Below, piece after piece: positions 36,603 to 44,737 of a stretch of DNA of 64,000 nt; the first letter of the stretch is position 1, and each line of letters opens with the position of its first letter. A program made the translations under genes and the position numbers. The stretch comes from a virus. Location: IMG/VR virus record IMGVR_UViG_3300021964_000050, positions 1 to 64,000 of that record; one strand, written 5' to 3'. The notes beneath the pieces were generated by a model. That model searched no databases and was not told the DNA's origin. It saw only the letters and a program-made list of their open reading frames with translations.

Positions 36603-37340
36603 TTACCAGTCAACCAGCAGGCAGTTATCCCCCAGCACTGCCTTGGGGTTATGCACCCCACGGGCGTAGTTCGCCCCTAGTCCGGTAACCCAGACATCGC
36701 GCACTTGAGTGTCGTAATGGTGGTGGTAGTGCCCGTGATACACCTCGCATACGGGGGTGTTATCCACCACAGACAATACCGCTTTACGATTCTGCTCAGA
36801 GGCCCTGTCGATTTTGTAGCCCTGCTCACGCAGCCAGCCACGCAGCGAAGAGTTTGCTGGGGCGTCATGGGACAGGAGTATGTCTGCCCTATGGCCGTTG
36901 TCGATAGCCCTATGAACGTCAGCGGTACTAACGCTCTCTTGAGGCCACCAGTTCACGCCTTGTTGACGTCGGTGATAATCGACGCTCACAGCACCGCCTA
37001 GGAACAGCACTGTTTTGTTGCCGATCTTCAGTGTGCTCCCACGGGGGCAGTAGAACATACGTTCGTGGAAGTGCTTGATCGGCTTCTTGGGGTGCTTACC
37101 TTTCCGTATCTCTGAACGGATGTAGTCGTGTTGGTCGTGGTTACCGTCTAGCCATAGCCATTTGCGTCGCTCGTCAGCATCCAGCCATGCCCTGATCGAC
37201 GTCAGTACGTTAGGGCTGAAGTCGTAGCCGAAGTCACCCAGTTGGATGATGTATGTCGCCCCATGTGTCTTGGCTAGTCGGTTGATGCTGGAGATGAACT
37301 TAGCGTCGCCGTGGGTATCCCCGACGAGCAGTACCTTCAC
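36603..37340 (-). CDS. Calcineurin-like metallophosphoesterase
   Basis: 245 residues, GTG start overlapping the upstream stop (GTGA). Metal-site motifs: 'VGDTHGD' (DxH), 'QLGDFGYD' (GDxG), 'WLDGNHDQ' (GNHD), 'LSHDAP' and 'YHGHYHHHYD' (GHxH). Substrate unknown: could be a nucleotide, cyclic nucleotide or phosphoprotein. Anti-signalling phosphodiesterase activity is one option, but it is not evident from sequence. Confidence 0.9.
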   Translation of the reverse strand: MKVLLVGDTHGDAKFISSINRLAKTHGATYIIQLGDFGYDFSPNVLTSIRAWLDADERRKWLWLDGNHDQHDYIRSEIRKGKHPKKPIKHFHERMFYCPRGSTLKIGNKTVLFLGGAVSVDYHRRQQGVNWWPQESVSTADVHRAIDNGHRADILLSHDAPANSSLRGWLREQGYKIDRASEQNRKAVLSVVDNTPVCEVYHGHYHHHYDTQVRDVWVTGLGANYARGVHNPKAVLGDNCLLVDW

Positions 37341-38410
37341 TTCATGGACTCCAATAGGTCTATGAGAGCCTTAGCGCCAATGGCTATGTCTCTCTGTCGG
37401 ACAAGTTCTAACAACGCTTGCTGGTACTCTTCACGAATACCCTTGTCCAACATCTTAGTCAAAGCCTTTATCCAGTCTCGTGGACGCTTAGCCAGTATGA
37501 ATCCCGTACCCCAGTCCTCGTGGAGTTCCTTGTATGCCGACAATGGGGAGGCTATGAAAGGGATACCAGCAGAAGCGTATTCCAGCCCCTTGATATCGCT
37601 CTTAGCATGGTTGAAAGGTATGTCATTCAGGGGGACAAGGCCAACATTCATCGTCAGCATCTCTTGATACTGGTATGAGGGGCGTAGTGGAGTAGTCCCC
37701 ACTAGTGACTCATCAACTTTCAGGGCATCGGCAAACTTGGGCGCACTCTCATCATGACCGGCATGAAGCAACTTGATACTGTCGTTACGTAAGAACTGCG
37801 GGAAGATTCCAGAGAGAATCTCAAGATCACCGGAGCGGTGAGCAGTAGACCCTACCCACCCTACGGTAGGGGTATCGGGCTGATCTACCGCAGAGAACTT
37901 AGCGGTATCGACAGTGTTCTTCAGTACCGTCGTAGGCACCTTGAACTTCTCCCTAACTTTCTCAGCGATGTAAGGTGTGCTAGAGATAACGAAGTCACAA
38001 CTCGCCACATTACGTGCGTAGAACACCGTGTTCTCTTCTTTGTTGTATTTGGGGTGCGATACCTTCCAAGCGTTGTTGCGTGGGTCTAGCGCCCAGTACC
38101 AGTCGTCAATGTCGTGTACGACAATCTGACCAGCCTCCTGAGCCAGTCTCGTAGTGTCGGCTACACCTTCGTGCATAATGCGCTGAACGATGAGGAGGTC
38201 GGGGGACATCTTTTCTTTGGTGTAGCCATCTGCCACCTCAATGTGGTCTCTGACCTTCCACATGGTGCCAACTGTGACTTCATGCCCAGCCTCACGGAGG
38301 TATGGGATGTATTGACCGATGCGTGCCCAGCCAGCGCCTCCCCACTGCTCATTGCCTGTGGGGGACTTCTCAGGTCGCAGGTAATCGGCGCTTGCTACGC
38401 CTATCTTCAC
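37337..38410 (-). CDS. Glycosyltransferase (GT4/GT-B type)
   Basis: 357 residues from GTG at 38410, which overlaps the WhiB stop (GTGA). Rossmann-like halves with 'IVVHDIDDWYWALDPRNNAW', 'TVLKNTVDTAKFSA', 'PTVGWVGSTAHRSGDLEIL' and the nucleotide-sugar site 'KSDIKGLEYASAGIPFIAS' (E-x7-E-like region). Phage GTs decorate virion proteins, hypermodified DNA or host surface glycans; which applies here is unknown. Confidence 0.85.
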   Translation of the reverse strand: MKIGVASADYLRPEKSPTGNEQWGGAGWARIGQYIPYLREAGHEVTVGTMWKVRDHIEVADGYTKEKMSPDLLIVQRIMHEGVADTTRLAQEAGQIVVHDIDDWYWALDPRNNAWKVSHPKYNKEENTVFYARNVASCDFVISSTPYIAEKVREKFKVPTTVLKNTVDTAKFSAVDQPDTPTVGWVGSTAHRSGDLEILSGIFPQFLRNDSIKLLHAGHDESAPKFADALKVDESLVGTTPLRPSYQYQEMLTMNVGLVPLNDIPFNHAKSDIKGLEYASAGIPFIASPLSAYKELHEDWGTGFILAKRPRDWIKALTKMLDKGIREEYQQALLELVRQRDIAIGAKALIDLLESMK

Positions 38411-38667
38411 AACGCCTTGCGCTCCTTGGCGGTGAGGCCACCCCACACGCCGTCACGTTCGTCGTTCTTGGTAGCAAACTCTAGACAATGCTCTACAACG
38501 GGACAGGTGGCGCAGATGGCTTTGGCTTCTGCCACACGCTTCCAGTCAAAGAAGATGTCACCGTGCTCAGCGCAGGCTGACAGCAGACGCCACGACGAGT
38601 CATCGTCGTTGAACTTGAGAGATGGCAGGTCGGTGTAAAGTGGGAGTGTATCTTCGGTATGGCTCAT
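38407..38667 (-). CDS. WhiB-family regulator (2 of 3)
   Basis: 86 residues from ATG at 38667, which is 6 nt after a -10 box and lacks a Shine-Dalgarno (leaderless). C-x19-C-x2-C-x5-C ('LLSACAEH...ICATCPVVEHC') and the 'DGVWGGLTAKER' turn are intact. Overlaps the glycosyltransferase gene. Expected to bind [4Fe-4S] and the host sigma factor. Confidence 0.9.
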   Translation of the reverse strand: MSHTEDTLPLYTDLPSLKFNDDDSSWRLLSACAEHGDIFFDWKRVAEAKAICATCPVVEHCLEFATKNDERDGVWGGLTAKERKAL

Positions 38668-38673
38668 GGTGTC

Positions 38674-38703
38674 AGCATACAGGCTACGTGTGGCAATGTT
38701 CAA
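38674..38703 (-). promoter_or_regulatory. Promoter of second WhiB gene
   Basis: Minus strand -35 TTGAAC (38703-38698), 18-bp spacer, -10 TATGCT (38679-38674); predicted start point at the ATG. Confidence 0.5.
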
Positions 38704-39065
38704 GTCTTACTTCTTGGCCTGCGCTTCAGATGCTTACGTATCTCCATCCGCAACTCTGTGATGGACAGGGCAACCTCACTGTCGGCCAACGGCATGACGC
38801 ATAACTTGTCTAGTGGCAGATAAGTCTTGGTCTTTCGGTAGACGTTATTACGGCGCTCCTTAGGGGTTTGCCCGCCCCACATACCGTACTCTTCGTCCTG
38901 CCCTGCTTCATGGCACTCGTTGATGACCGGGCAGTGCTCACATACCAGTTTCCCTAAGTCGTAGTACTGTGCTTCGGGGGCAGTGCGCTCTTCCTTGAAG
39001 AGGGGTGGATACCACATCTCACTGTGCATACCACGGCACAAAGCATCGTCAGACCAATGAGCCAT
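38700..39065 (-). CDS. WhiB-family regulator with C-terminal extension (3 of 3)
   Basis: 121 residues from ATG at 39065. 'DALCRGMHSEMWYPP...LVCEHCPVINECHEA' gives four Cys, followed by 'YGMWGGQTPKERR'. A ~45-residue extension ends in basic KHLKRRPRSK, likely DNA binding. Larger than typical phage WhiB. It lies just upstream of WhiB 2, which retains its own promoter. Confidence 0.88.
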   Translation of the reverse strand: MAHWSDDALCRGMHSEMWYPPLFKEERTAPEAQYYDLGKLVCEHCPVINECHEAGQDEEYGMWGGQTPKERRNNVYRKTKTYLPLDKLCVMPLADSEVALSITELRMEIRKHLKRRPRSKT

Positions 39066-39067
39066 TA

Positions 39068-39373
39068 CTAGTACGTGTTCTCCACGCAGTCCCAGCCACA
39101 TGCCGCATAGCCAGCCAGATCAACCCAGTTGTCACGGCGGTCAGGAGACCATGCAATACGACTCAACTTCAGCATCGACATCAGTACAGCAACGTCGTGG
39201 GGTAGTAGGTGGTCACGGTGCTCGTAGACCGACTTGAGGTAGATGTCCCACATACCTGCGGTCTTACGGAAGTCATCGTTGGGGTCGCCGTAATCGACGT
39301 TACGGTCACCGTTGATGAGGTCGTTGGCCTCGTTGAGCACCTCAGTGCGAGTCTGTCCGGTATTAGCGTTCAT
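39068..39373 (-). CDS. DUF6378-family protein
   Basis: 101 residues. 'LNEANDLINGDRNVDYGDPNDDFRKTAGMWDIYL...LLPHDVAVLMSMLKLSRIAWSPDRRDNWVDLAGYAACG' is the DUF6378 pattern (NGDRxxxYGDP, K-x-x-R, R-D-x-W-x-D-x-A-G-Y). All-helical; reminiscent of MazG-like nucleotide enzymes, but activity unproven. Common in phages. Confidence 0.88.
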   Translation of the reverse strand: MNANTGQTRTEVLNEANDLINGDRNVDYGDPNDDFRKTAGMWDIYLKSVYEHRDHLLPHDVAVLMSMLKLSRIAWSPDRRDNWVDLAGYAACGWDCVENTY

Positions 39374-39385
39374 GATACCCCTATG

Positions 39386-40819
39386 TTATTCGTCAATGAT
39401 GTCAGCGTTGAGTATGTACTCGTCTAACTGCTCCGTGGTTACCGGCTCCGACAACTCATTGGCCTTAGACCCGGCCTTATCACCGAAGATGCGACTCAGT
39501 ACGCCAGCAGACCCCTTGGCTTCCATCTCAATGCGTACAAGGTCACGGGTATCTTCAATATCCTTGAACTCTTTGACCAACTTGAATAGGCGATCCATCT
39601 CTTGAGACAGGTTGGGGTCCATACCCTGACCTTCTAGTTCTTCAGCGAAGCGAGCGAACATCACACGGCTGGTTTGCATCTCCAGCATGGCCGTCAGGAC
39701 GGCTTGCAGTTGTTGCTTAGTCCGTATCTCAACTGGAATACGATAGGCACATTCTACATGTTCCTGAAACGAGGGACAGCGGGGTGCTAAGTAGCAACTA
39801 TCACAACTGCGTATGCCGGACGTGTTGTGACGCAGTATCTCTACCTCATGTCCTTGTGTTTCCTGCACTTCATCGCCATCAGGGGTGGTGAAAGTACCCT
39901 TCTCAACCACCCTTTCTATGCCTAATACCGGTAGCAACTTTCGGTCACTGTCGTGCCTACTTTGAGGGGGGTCGGTAGCAAGAGCCGGGGTGCTAGAAAC
40001 CGGAAAAGACGATGTGGCAGTTAGGGGGGTGATATCAACTACACCCCCCTCATTAGGGGCTAAGAACTCGCTCTCGTCGTCCTCGCCTGAGGGGTGATAG
40101 GCCGAAGTATTGAAGGTATGCGACTCCCATGCAAGCCATGATTTCACTGCTAGTCGAGCCACTTCACCGACGTCATCGGCCTGTATGGCTTCGTAATCTA
40201 CCCCTATGCGTACGATATCGTTACGGTGACTACGGCGTGCAGTCTCCTTCTTCTGAGCGGGGTAGCGGCGGAGACCGTGGCCGTCCCAGATCTGAGTCTC
40301 GCCGTATCGTACGACACTCGTCCATGAGGATACGATAACGGTATCAAACTCCACTGATTCGATGGTATCGACCTTACTGGTGATACCCAGCAGCAAGGCT
40401 CCCCACCTTTGCTGCAACTGCCTGATGCGTGGAAGAGTTTTGGCGTTGATAGCCCTGTCACTGATGGCCGCACGTCCATACTTCTGGCAGAGATAAGCCA
40501 GACGTTCTACGTCATGTTCGTCGTTCCATAGGGGTATGTACTTCTCCCCCAGCCAGTCTCCGTTGTAGTCGGGGCGACCAACGACCATAGTGATGTCGTC
40601 AGCATGGGTACGGATGAACTCGTCAAACTTGTTGACGTCCTCGTCCCCGTCACTGGTGTAGACGTAGATTTCAGCACCCCCCAACAGTTCCTTGAGGTCA
40701 ACTGTCTTAGTCTTAGGGATATTGTATTGGGTGATATTGAGGGCGATACGGGGGGCATTGTTAGCCGTAAGGATGTTACGGTACGTCCCCTTTTCACCAC
40801 CAGAGAGGGCGATCTTCAC
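39386..40819 (-). CDS. Large unknown protein with Cys-rich motif
   Basis: 477 residues, GTG start (GTGA overlap). N-terminal ~230 residues look like an alpha/beta barrel ('RIALNITQYNIPKTKTVDL', 'AEIYVYTSDGDED', 'TVIVSSWTSVVRYGETQIWDGHGLRRYP'). A Ser/Thr/Pro linker (~250-285) follows, then 'SCDSCYLAPRCPSFQEHVECAYRIP' (four Cys, Fe-S or zinc) and a helical C-terminus. I do not recognise the family. Conserved architecture suggests an enzyme with a metal-binding adaptor. Confidence 0.8.
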   Translation of the reverse strand: MKIALSGGEKGTYRNILTANNAPRIALNITQYNIPKTKTVDLKELLGGAEIYVYTSDGDEDVNKFDEFIRTHADDITMVVGRPDYNGDWLGEKYIPLWNDEHDVERLAYLCQKYGRAAISDRAINAKTLPRIRQLQQRWGALLLGITSKVDTIESVEFDTVIVSSWTSVVRYGETQIWDGHGLRRYPAQKKETARRSHRNDIVRIGVDYEAIQADDVGEVARLAVKSWLAWESHTFNTSAYHPSGEDDESEFLAPNEGGVVDITPLTATSSFPVSSTPALATDPPQSRHDSDRKLLPVLGIERVVEKGTFTTPDGDEVQETQGHEVEILRHNTSGIRSCDSCYLAPRCPSFQEHVECAYRIPVEIRTKQQLQAVLTAMLEMQTSRVMFARFAEELEGQGMDPNLSQEMDRLFKLVKEFKDIEDTRDLVRIEMEAKGSAGVLSRIFGDKAGSKANELSEPVTTEQLDEYILNADIIDE

Positions 40820-41295
40820 TCTAGTTCTCTCCAGTTCTTCTCAGACTTAGCAAGTGCTTGGCGGTCAATCTCTTCTACCAGAGTATCCCACCCACGCATC
40901 TTCTTCTGTGTACTCCACTCAGGGCGCACCACGAATGGCTGACATACCAATAGGGATGGAATACCACTAGCATATGCCTCTGATACCGTCGCTGGGTCGG
41001 TATCGAAGTACATACTGCGTCCACCCGCCGCTGCAAGAATACTTGCTACTTTTTCGGCGTTTACCCTAGGTTCCCTTGTTCCAACAATGTCGTACATGAT
41101 GGCCTTGATACCGTTGATCTTTAGCCAAGTCTCTAACAACATCGTGTCAGTGATGTCCTCAGACATAATGACTGCCATCTGACCGATAGTAGTTTCATGC
41201 AGGGTACGCCATAAGTACATACCCTCGGGGTCAGGTACTCTCGCCCCCAGTTCTTTACCGGGGCGGGCCAGCACATCAAAGTTGAATACGATCAC
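40816..41295 (-). CDS. HAD-like protein, probably catalytically altered
   Basis: 159 residues from GTG at 41295 (GTGA overlap). 'IVFNFDVLARP' sits where HAD motif I (DxDG) would be, but the first Asp is Asn. 'AVIMSEDITDTMLLETWLKINGIKAIMYDIVG' and 'GGRSMYFDTDPATVSEAYASGIPSLLV' follow a Rossmann-like order. May be a degenerate phosphatase or nucleotide-binding protein. Confidence 0.65.
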   Translation of the reverse strand: MIVFNFDVLARPGKELGARVPDPEGMYLWRTLHETTIGQMAVIMSEDITDTMLLETWLKINGIKAIMYDIVGTREPRVNAEKVASILAAAGGRSMYFDTDPATVSEAYASGIPSLLVCQPFVVRPEWSTQKKMRGWDTLVEEIDRQALAKSEKNWRELE

Positions 41296-41486
41296 TGTTC
41301 CATAGGCTCCAAGAAGTGCCAAGAGATGTAGCCACACCACATCCATAAGAGACCCTTACCAAAGGGCTTACTACCCACGAGCCTCAGCACACGAGTAATA
41401 GTAGGGATCTTCCTCGTCAGGAGGGCGACGATCTCATAGGCGCACCCTAACAACAGGGCTATGTTCATAGCCTGCTGTCGGTTCAC
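41292..41486 (-). CDS. Small membrane protein (64 aa)
   Basis: GTG start overlapping the previous stop. 'ALLLGCAYEIVALLTRKIPTITRVLRLVGSKPFGKGLLWMWCGYISWHFL' matches a frequent actinophage pattern (AYEIxALxTRKxPTI...W.GW..WHF) with two hydrophobic segments. Unknown function. Confidence 0.75.
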   Translation of the reverse strand: MNRQQAMNIALLLGCAYEIVALLTRKIPTITRVLRLVGSKPFGKGLLWMWCGYISWHFLEPMEQ

Positions 41487-41965
41487 CCGATACCAGCCTT
41501 CTTACGTCGGTAGTGCTCCACGTAGGAGTTGTACGGACAGAAGTCACACATGTGGCTCCACTCATTCTTCGGGATACCAGTAGTACGCCCAATGGCTCGG
41601 TGGTCTGCCTTGTAGTCAGCGCACCCTGAGCCGTAGCCGATGCCGTACGTGGGGCGGTTGTGCAGTTCGTAGCACTTCAGAGCGTCGTTCTTGTAGTTCT
41701 CACGCTCTTCCTTTAGGAAGTTCTCAAGACGGTTGTCGTGAACTGCCTGCTCTAAGCGAGACTTGTCGATGAGATCCAGTTCATCGTCAGCAATGCTGAA
41801 TAGGTTGGCCTTATGACGCTCCATAGGGCCACCATACTGACGGATATGCTTGTCAATAGCGTCACGCAGACTGTGGTCGTGCTTGGCTTCGGGGTCGTTC
41901 TCTGCCGCATAGTTAGGCAGAGTATCGACAGTTTTGCAGGTGTTGCAGATAAGCAATCGTGCCAT
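41483..41965 (-). CDS. Cys-rich conserved phage protein
   Basis: 160 residues; GGGAG upstream of ATG. N-terminal 'LLICNTCKTVDTLPNY' (C-x2-C) and C-terminal 'YGIGYGSGCADYKADHRAIG...WSHMCDFCPYNSYVEHYRRKK' give paired Cys likely binding zinc. Typical small unknown of actinophage genomes. Confidence 0.78.
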   Translation of the reverse strand: MARLLICNTCKTVDTLPNYAAENDPEAKHDHSLRDAIDKHIRQYGGPMERHKANLFSIADDELDLIDKSRLEQAVHDNRLENFLKEERENYKNDALKCYELHNRPTYGIGYGSGCADYKADHRAIGRTTGIPKNEWSHMCDFCPYNSYVEHYRRKKAGIG

Positions 41966-42012
41966 GTTGTGCTCCCATATGTTGCTCGGTGTACGAGCAC
42001 CAGTGTACTAGA

Positions 42013-42240
42013 TCAGGCGTGCTCTGAGAGTGATGCTACACGAGCACCAGCGTAAGGCTGTGCAGGATTAGCCCCAGCAACAGCGTCGTAGAGTTCCTGA
42101 CTGAGTGAGGAGCGAACGGCTGAGGCGCAATGTGCGTCAAAGAGGTCACCACCACGGTCGGGGGCAACTTTCTTCACCATGCCATCGGTGATCCCCTCGC
42201 GGAGATCTGCGTTCATACTGCGGGTTTCATTTACGGCCAT
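42013..42240 (-). CDS. Hypothetical protein (75 aa)
   Basis: 'VNETRSMNADLREGITDGMVKKVAPDRGGDLFDAHCASAVRSSLSQELYDAVAG' - mixed helical protein, no recognised family. Separate from the following low-complexity cluster by a short gap. Confidence 0.68.
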   Translation of the reverse strand: MAVNETRSMNADLREGITDGMVKKVAPDRGGDLFDAHCASAVRSSLSQELYDAVAGANPAQPYAGARVASLSEHA

Positions 42241-42263
42241 AGGAGTATCCTATCACTATTGAA

Positions 42264-43247
42264 CTAGGCGTTAGGGTCAAAAAGACCCATCTGATTAGGG
42301 TCTCTGGTTGCTCGGCGCTCACCACGGGTTGCAGTGCGTCCCAACTTCGCCCCCAAACGAGGGTTGTAATTGGGGTACTCAACGGACGACGCCATTTCAA
42401 CCACACGAGGTTCTGCTTCAGTTCCTGCTGTGGTTCTCGGGTTTACTGCACGACCAGTGCCGGGGGGCGTACGACGTGCATTAGGAGCCTGAGTAACTGG
42501 TTGTTCTCTCTGAACTCCTGCTACTTCTTCCAATTCACCAGCAAATTGGATGGGGCCTTGCTTGATAGCACCGGTACCACGGCGTTGTGTAGCAGTATCA
42601 TCATACCCATACTGGTTGGTGCCCATACCCTGTTTGGTACCAGAGCGCCATTGAGAGTCCTCGGGGGCAGAACCCATTCGGATAGCACCGGTGCCAAGTT
42701 GCAAAGGAGCGTCGGGTCCAGCCCCTAGTGCGCCACTAGGAGCAGGGCCTGCTGGCAGTGATGGCTGAGGGCCAATTTCACCCTTGAAACGTGCCGGTCC
42801 CGGCCCCAGCGCTAACCGTGACTCGGGTACCTCTGGTGCTGGCTTCGGCTTTCTTTCCCGGCCCGTCCATGCTAACATACCTCCGACGATGGCCGCACCT
42901 GCCGCTTTACCCAAGAGATTGGTGGTTTGACCCCAGTTAGGTACTTGAGGGGGCGATACGTTGTAGTTACCTGCTACACCCTGAGCCATAGCAGAAGGAC
43001 CAGACGGGCCAGTGTGTCCAGAGATCTTTGGCTCTGTAACAATAGGGGCAGGGCCTTGTCCGGGCATACTGGCGTAGCCACCACGAGCCTGAGCACGGCT
43101 TACAGTAGAAAGGTTTTGGTAGGAACCACCCGTAGTGCGTTCCATCTGGCGACGACGGCTAAACAGTCCGGCAGAACCGTAGCCACCCAGTGCGGATGTG
43201 TCGCCTCCCCAGTCTCTCTGACCAGAGCGGTCCTGATCTTCAGCCAT
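42264..43247 (-). CDS. Low-complexity G/P/R/Q-rich protein (327 aa)
   Basis: Largely disordered: repeated 'GPxP', 'RxGTGAI(K/R)(M/Q)G' and 'TAxRGERRATRD' stretches with one hydrophobic segment (AAGAAIVGGML, ~115-125) that could span a membrane. No enzymatic motif. Largest but one of a cluster of similar proteins (42.2-46.9 kb). Candidates: ejected or internal virion proteins, or scaffold of a phage compartment. Confidence 0.75.
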   Translation of the reverse strand: MAEDQDRSGQRDWGGDTSALGGYGSAGLFSRRRQMERTTGGSYQNLSTVSRAQARGGYASMPGQGPAPIVTEPKISGHTGPSGPSAMAQGVAGNYNVSPPQVPNWGQTTNLLGKAAGAAIVGGMLAWTGRERKPKPAPEVPESRLALGPGPARFKGEIGPQPSLPAGPAPSGALGAGPDAPLQLGTGAIRMGSAPEDSQWRSGTKQGMGTNQYGYDDTATQRRGTGAIKQGPIQFAGELEEVAGVQREQPVTQAPNARRTPPGTGRAVNPRTTAGTEAEPRVVEMASSVEYPNYNPRLGAKLGRTATRGERRATRDPNQMGLFDPNA

Positions 43248-43554
43248 AGATACCGCCAGCCTTTCTTACTTCTTCTGGGGGGTTGATATCCATACTAGCC
43301 ATCTTCGTACGCCCCATAGAACGGCTGTCTACACGCACGTTACGTAGACCAAAGGGGTCAGCGGCACGCTCTCTTTGCCGCATGGTGTTGTCGAAAGATC
43401 CACCAGATTCATAGGGGTCACGAGCAAACGAGCGCCCCTGAGAGCCTGCGATACCGGCTCCATACCCACTATCGGACATTTGGCGGTGGAAATCACGGTC
43501 AGGGTTAACGGGGGCCGTGGCTAGAGACTGTGTGTATGATTCTTTTTCGTTCAT
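43240..43554 (-). CDS. Low-complexity protein (104 aa)
   Basis: ATG at 43554 overlaps the upstream stop (TAATG). 'YTQSLATAPVNPDRDFHRQMSDSGYGAGIAGSQGRSFARDPYESGGSFDNTMRQRERAADPFGLRNVRVD'. Rich in Arg, Asp, Gly, Ser; no fold predicted by eye. Cluster member. Confidence 0.72.
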   Translation of the reverse strand: MNEKESYTQSLATAPVNPDRDFHRQMSDSGYGAGIAGSQGRSFARDPYESGGSFDNTMRQRERAADPFGLRNVRVDSRSMGRTKMASMDINPPEEVRKAGGIYG

Positions 43555-43853
43555 TACCAAGTCCCTTCACTCATCGCATTACGCGCAGTACCAGACCAAC
43601 TCTGGTCAGACATGACGCTAGGCATAACCGGCATACCACTCATCCACGTTCTGTAAGTGGGGTTATATCGGTCGATATTCATAACCTCGTGGATGTTCCA
43701 TTCGTTCTTTACGAACCCACGTCGTTCGGGGAAGGGGTTCTGCGGGGCGGCGACTGGACGCATTGTACGTAACTCGTCAGGAGTCGCCGCAAGAGCGCTT
43801 TCCAATGCGAGGTCAACAAGGTACTCACTACGGGACTGCCAAGGCTTAGGCAT
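43554..43853 (-). CDS. Protein with APQNPFPE motif (99 aa)
   Basis: 'WQSRSEYLVDLALESALAATPDELRTMRPVAAPQNPFPERRGFVKNEW' then a Met/Pro/Asn-rich end. The APQNP[FY]PE block is shared with the terminase-proximal protein at 12764-13177, linking this cluster to the virion module. ATG overlaps the upstream gene by 8 bp. Confidence 0.75.
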   Translation of the reverse strand: MPKPWQSRSEYLVDLALESALAATPDELRTMRPVAAPQNPFPERRGFVKNEWNIHEVMNIDRYNPTYRTWMSGMPVMPSVMSDQSWSGTARNAMSEGTW

Positions 43854-44016
43854 ACGGGAGACCTGCTTCCATACAATCTAGGCATGTAGTGTCGGCCTCC
43901 TCCGCAACAGGCGTGTTACAAGCATGACAGCGCCCATGGGGCGTGTTGGGGTCAGGCTTGTTGACCATAGGTGCTGGTTCTAGCAGACCACGGAACTGAT
44001 GCGGAGATACATTCAA
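43846..44016 (-). CDS. Zinc-ribbon protein, TTG start (56 aa)
   Basis: TTG at 44016 begins two bases after the upstream stop; ATG inside is less well placed. 'CHACNTPVAEEADTTCLDCMEAGLPY' gives C-x2-C...C-x2-C, a complete zinc ribbon. Start 'NVSPHQFRGLLEP'. Likely protein or nucleic-acid binding. Confidence 0.68.
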   Translation of the reverse strand: MNVSPHQFRGLLEPAPMVNKPDPNTPHGRCHACNTPVAEEADTTCLDCMEAGLPYA

Positions 44017-44017
44017 G

Positions 44018-44266
44018 TCAGATCTCGTCTGCTTGGTTGTACACGCCACGGGATACTACTGCACCCATGTATTCGCCCAGTGACTTACCGTCTGGACGTG
44101 GTGTACCTTGCGGGTTGTTGCCCTCGCCTACAGCGATCGTAGGGCGCTGACGTGACTTAGTATGTACAGGAATCATAGGGCGTGCAGTCTTGGGGTCGTC
44201 CTGATACACCTTCTTTGTAGCAAGACGTGGGCGTTGGATGCCCTGTGGGTTTGCGTCATCACTCAT
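44018..44266 (-). CDS. Low-complexity basic protein (82 aa)
   Basis: AAGGAGA before ATG. 'NPQGIQRPRLATKKVYQDD' is echoed by 'NNPQGTPRPDGKSLGEYM' later in the same protein, an internal NPQGxxRP repeat. Disordered basic protein of the cluster. Confidence 0.72.
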   Translation of the reverse strand: MSDDANPQGIQRPRLATKKVYQDDPKTARPMIPVHTKSRQRPTIAVGEGNNPQGTPRPDGKSLGEYMGAVVSRGVYNQADEI

Positions 44267-44276
44267 TACGTTCTCC

Positions 44277-44732
44277 TTAGGCGAACTTGTCTGGTCTGCG
44301 GTTAGGGTCTAAACGACCACTGTCGGGTTCAGGGGCGTTAAAGATGTCACCGGGAGTCTTAAGCATGTCATTGACATACTTTCCAGCGTCCCTACCGTAA
44401 CCTGCCTGATTGGTTGCGTTAGAACGCTCCTGAGTTGCTTGGGCTTCCATGGAACGATCTGCTCCACGGGCACGATCAGCAAGACCACCCTGCCCATACA
44501 AAGATTGAGTACGTGCTTCTGCTTGACGACGGTCATTGGCGGCGTTTGGCATCAGCGCATCACCAACCTTGCGAGCCATGCGGCTCAGACGCTGACCTGT
44601 GGGCATACCACTGCGGACGTGCTCTGAGCCTACGTGCATCGCCTCAGAGTTACGCCCAGTAACTGGTGTAACAACCGGTGGACGGCCAGTTAGTGATGGA
44701 TGTAGCGGTTCTGCAAATGGGTCATTAGCCAT
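44277..44732 (-). CDS. Low-complexity helical protein (151 aa)
   Basis: ATG at 44732 with GGAGG 8 nt upstream (a TTG at 44747 would lie in that site). 'GQRLSRMARKVGDALMPNAANDRRQAEARTQSLYGQGGLADRARGADRSMEAQATQERSNATNQAGYGRDAG': Ala/Arg/Gln-rich helix-forming. Unknown. Confidence 0.73.
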   Translation of the reverse strand: MANDPFAEPLHPSLTGRPPVVTPVTGRNSEAMHVGSEHVRSGMPTGQRLSRMARKVGDALMPNAANDRRQAEARTQSLYGQGGLADRARGADRSMEAQATQERSNATNQAGYGRDAGKYVNDMLKTPGDIFNAPEPDSGRLDPNRRPDKFA

Positions 44733-44737
44733 GTTAG

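Noticed and set aside
41292-41346. N-terminal extension of the HAD-like gene to 41346
   Set aside because: It would overlap the membrane-protein gene by 54 bp, whereas GTG at 41295 gives the GTGA junction typical of this phage.
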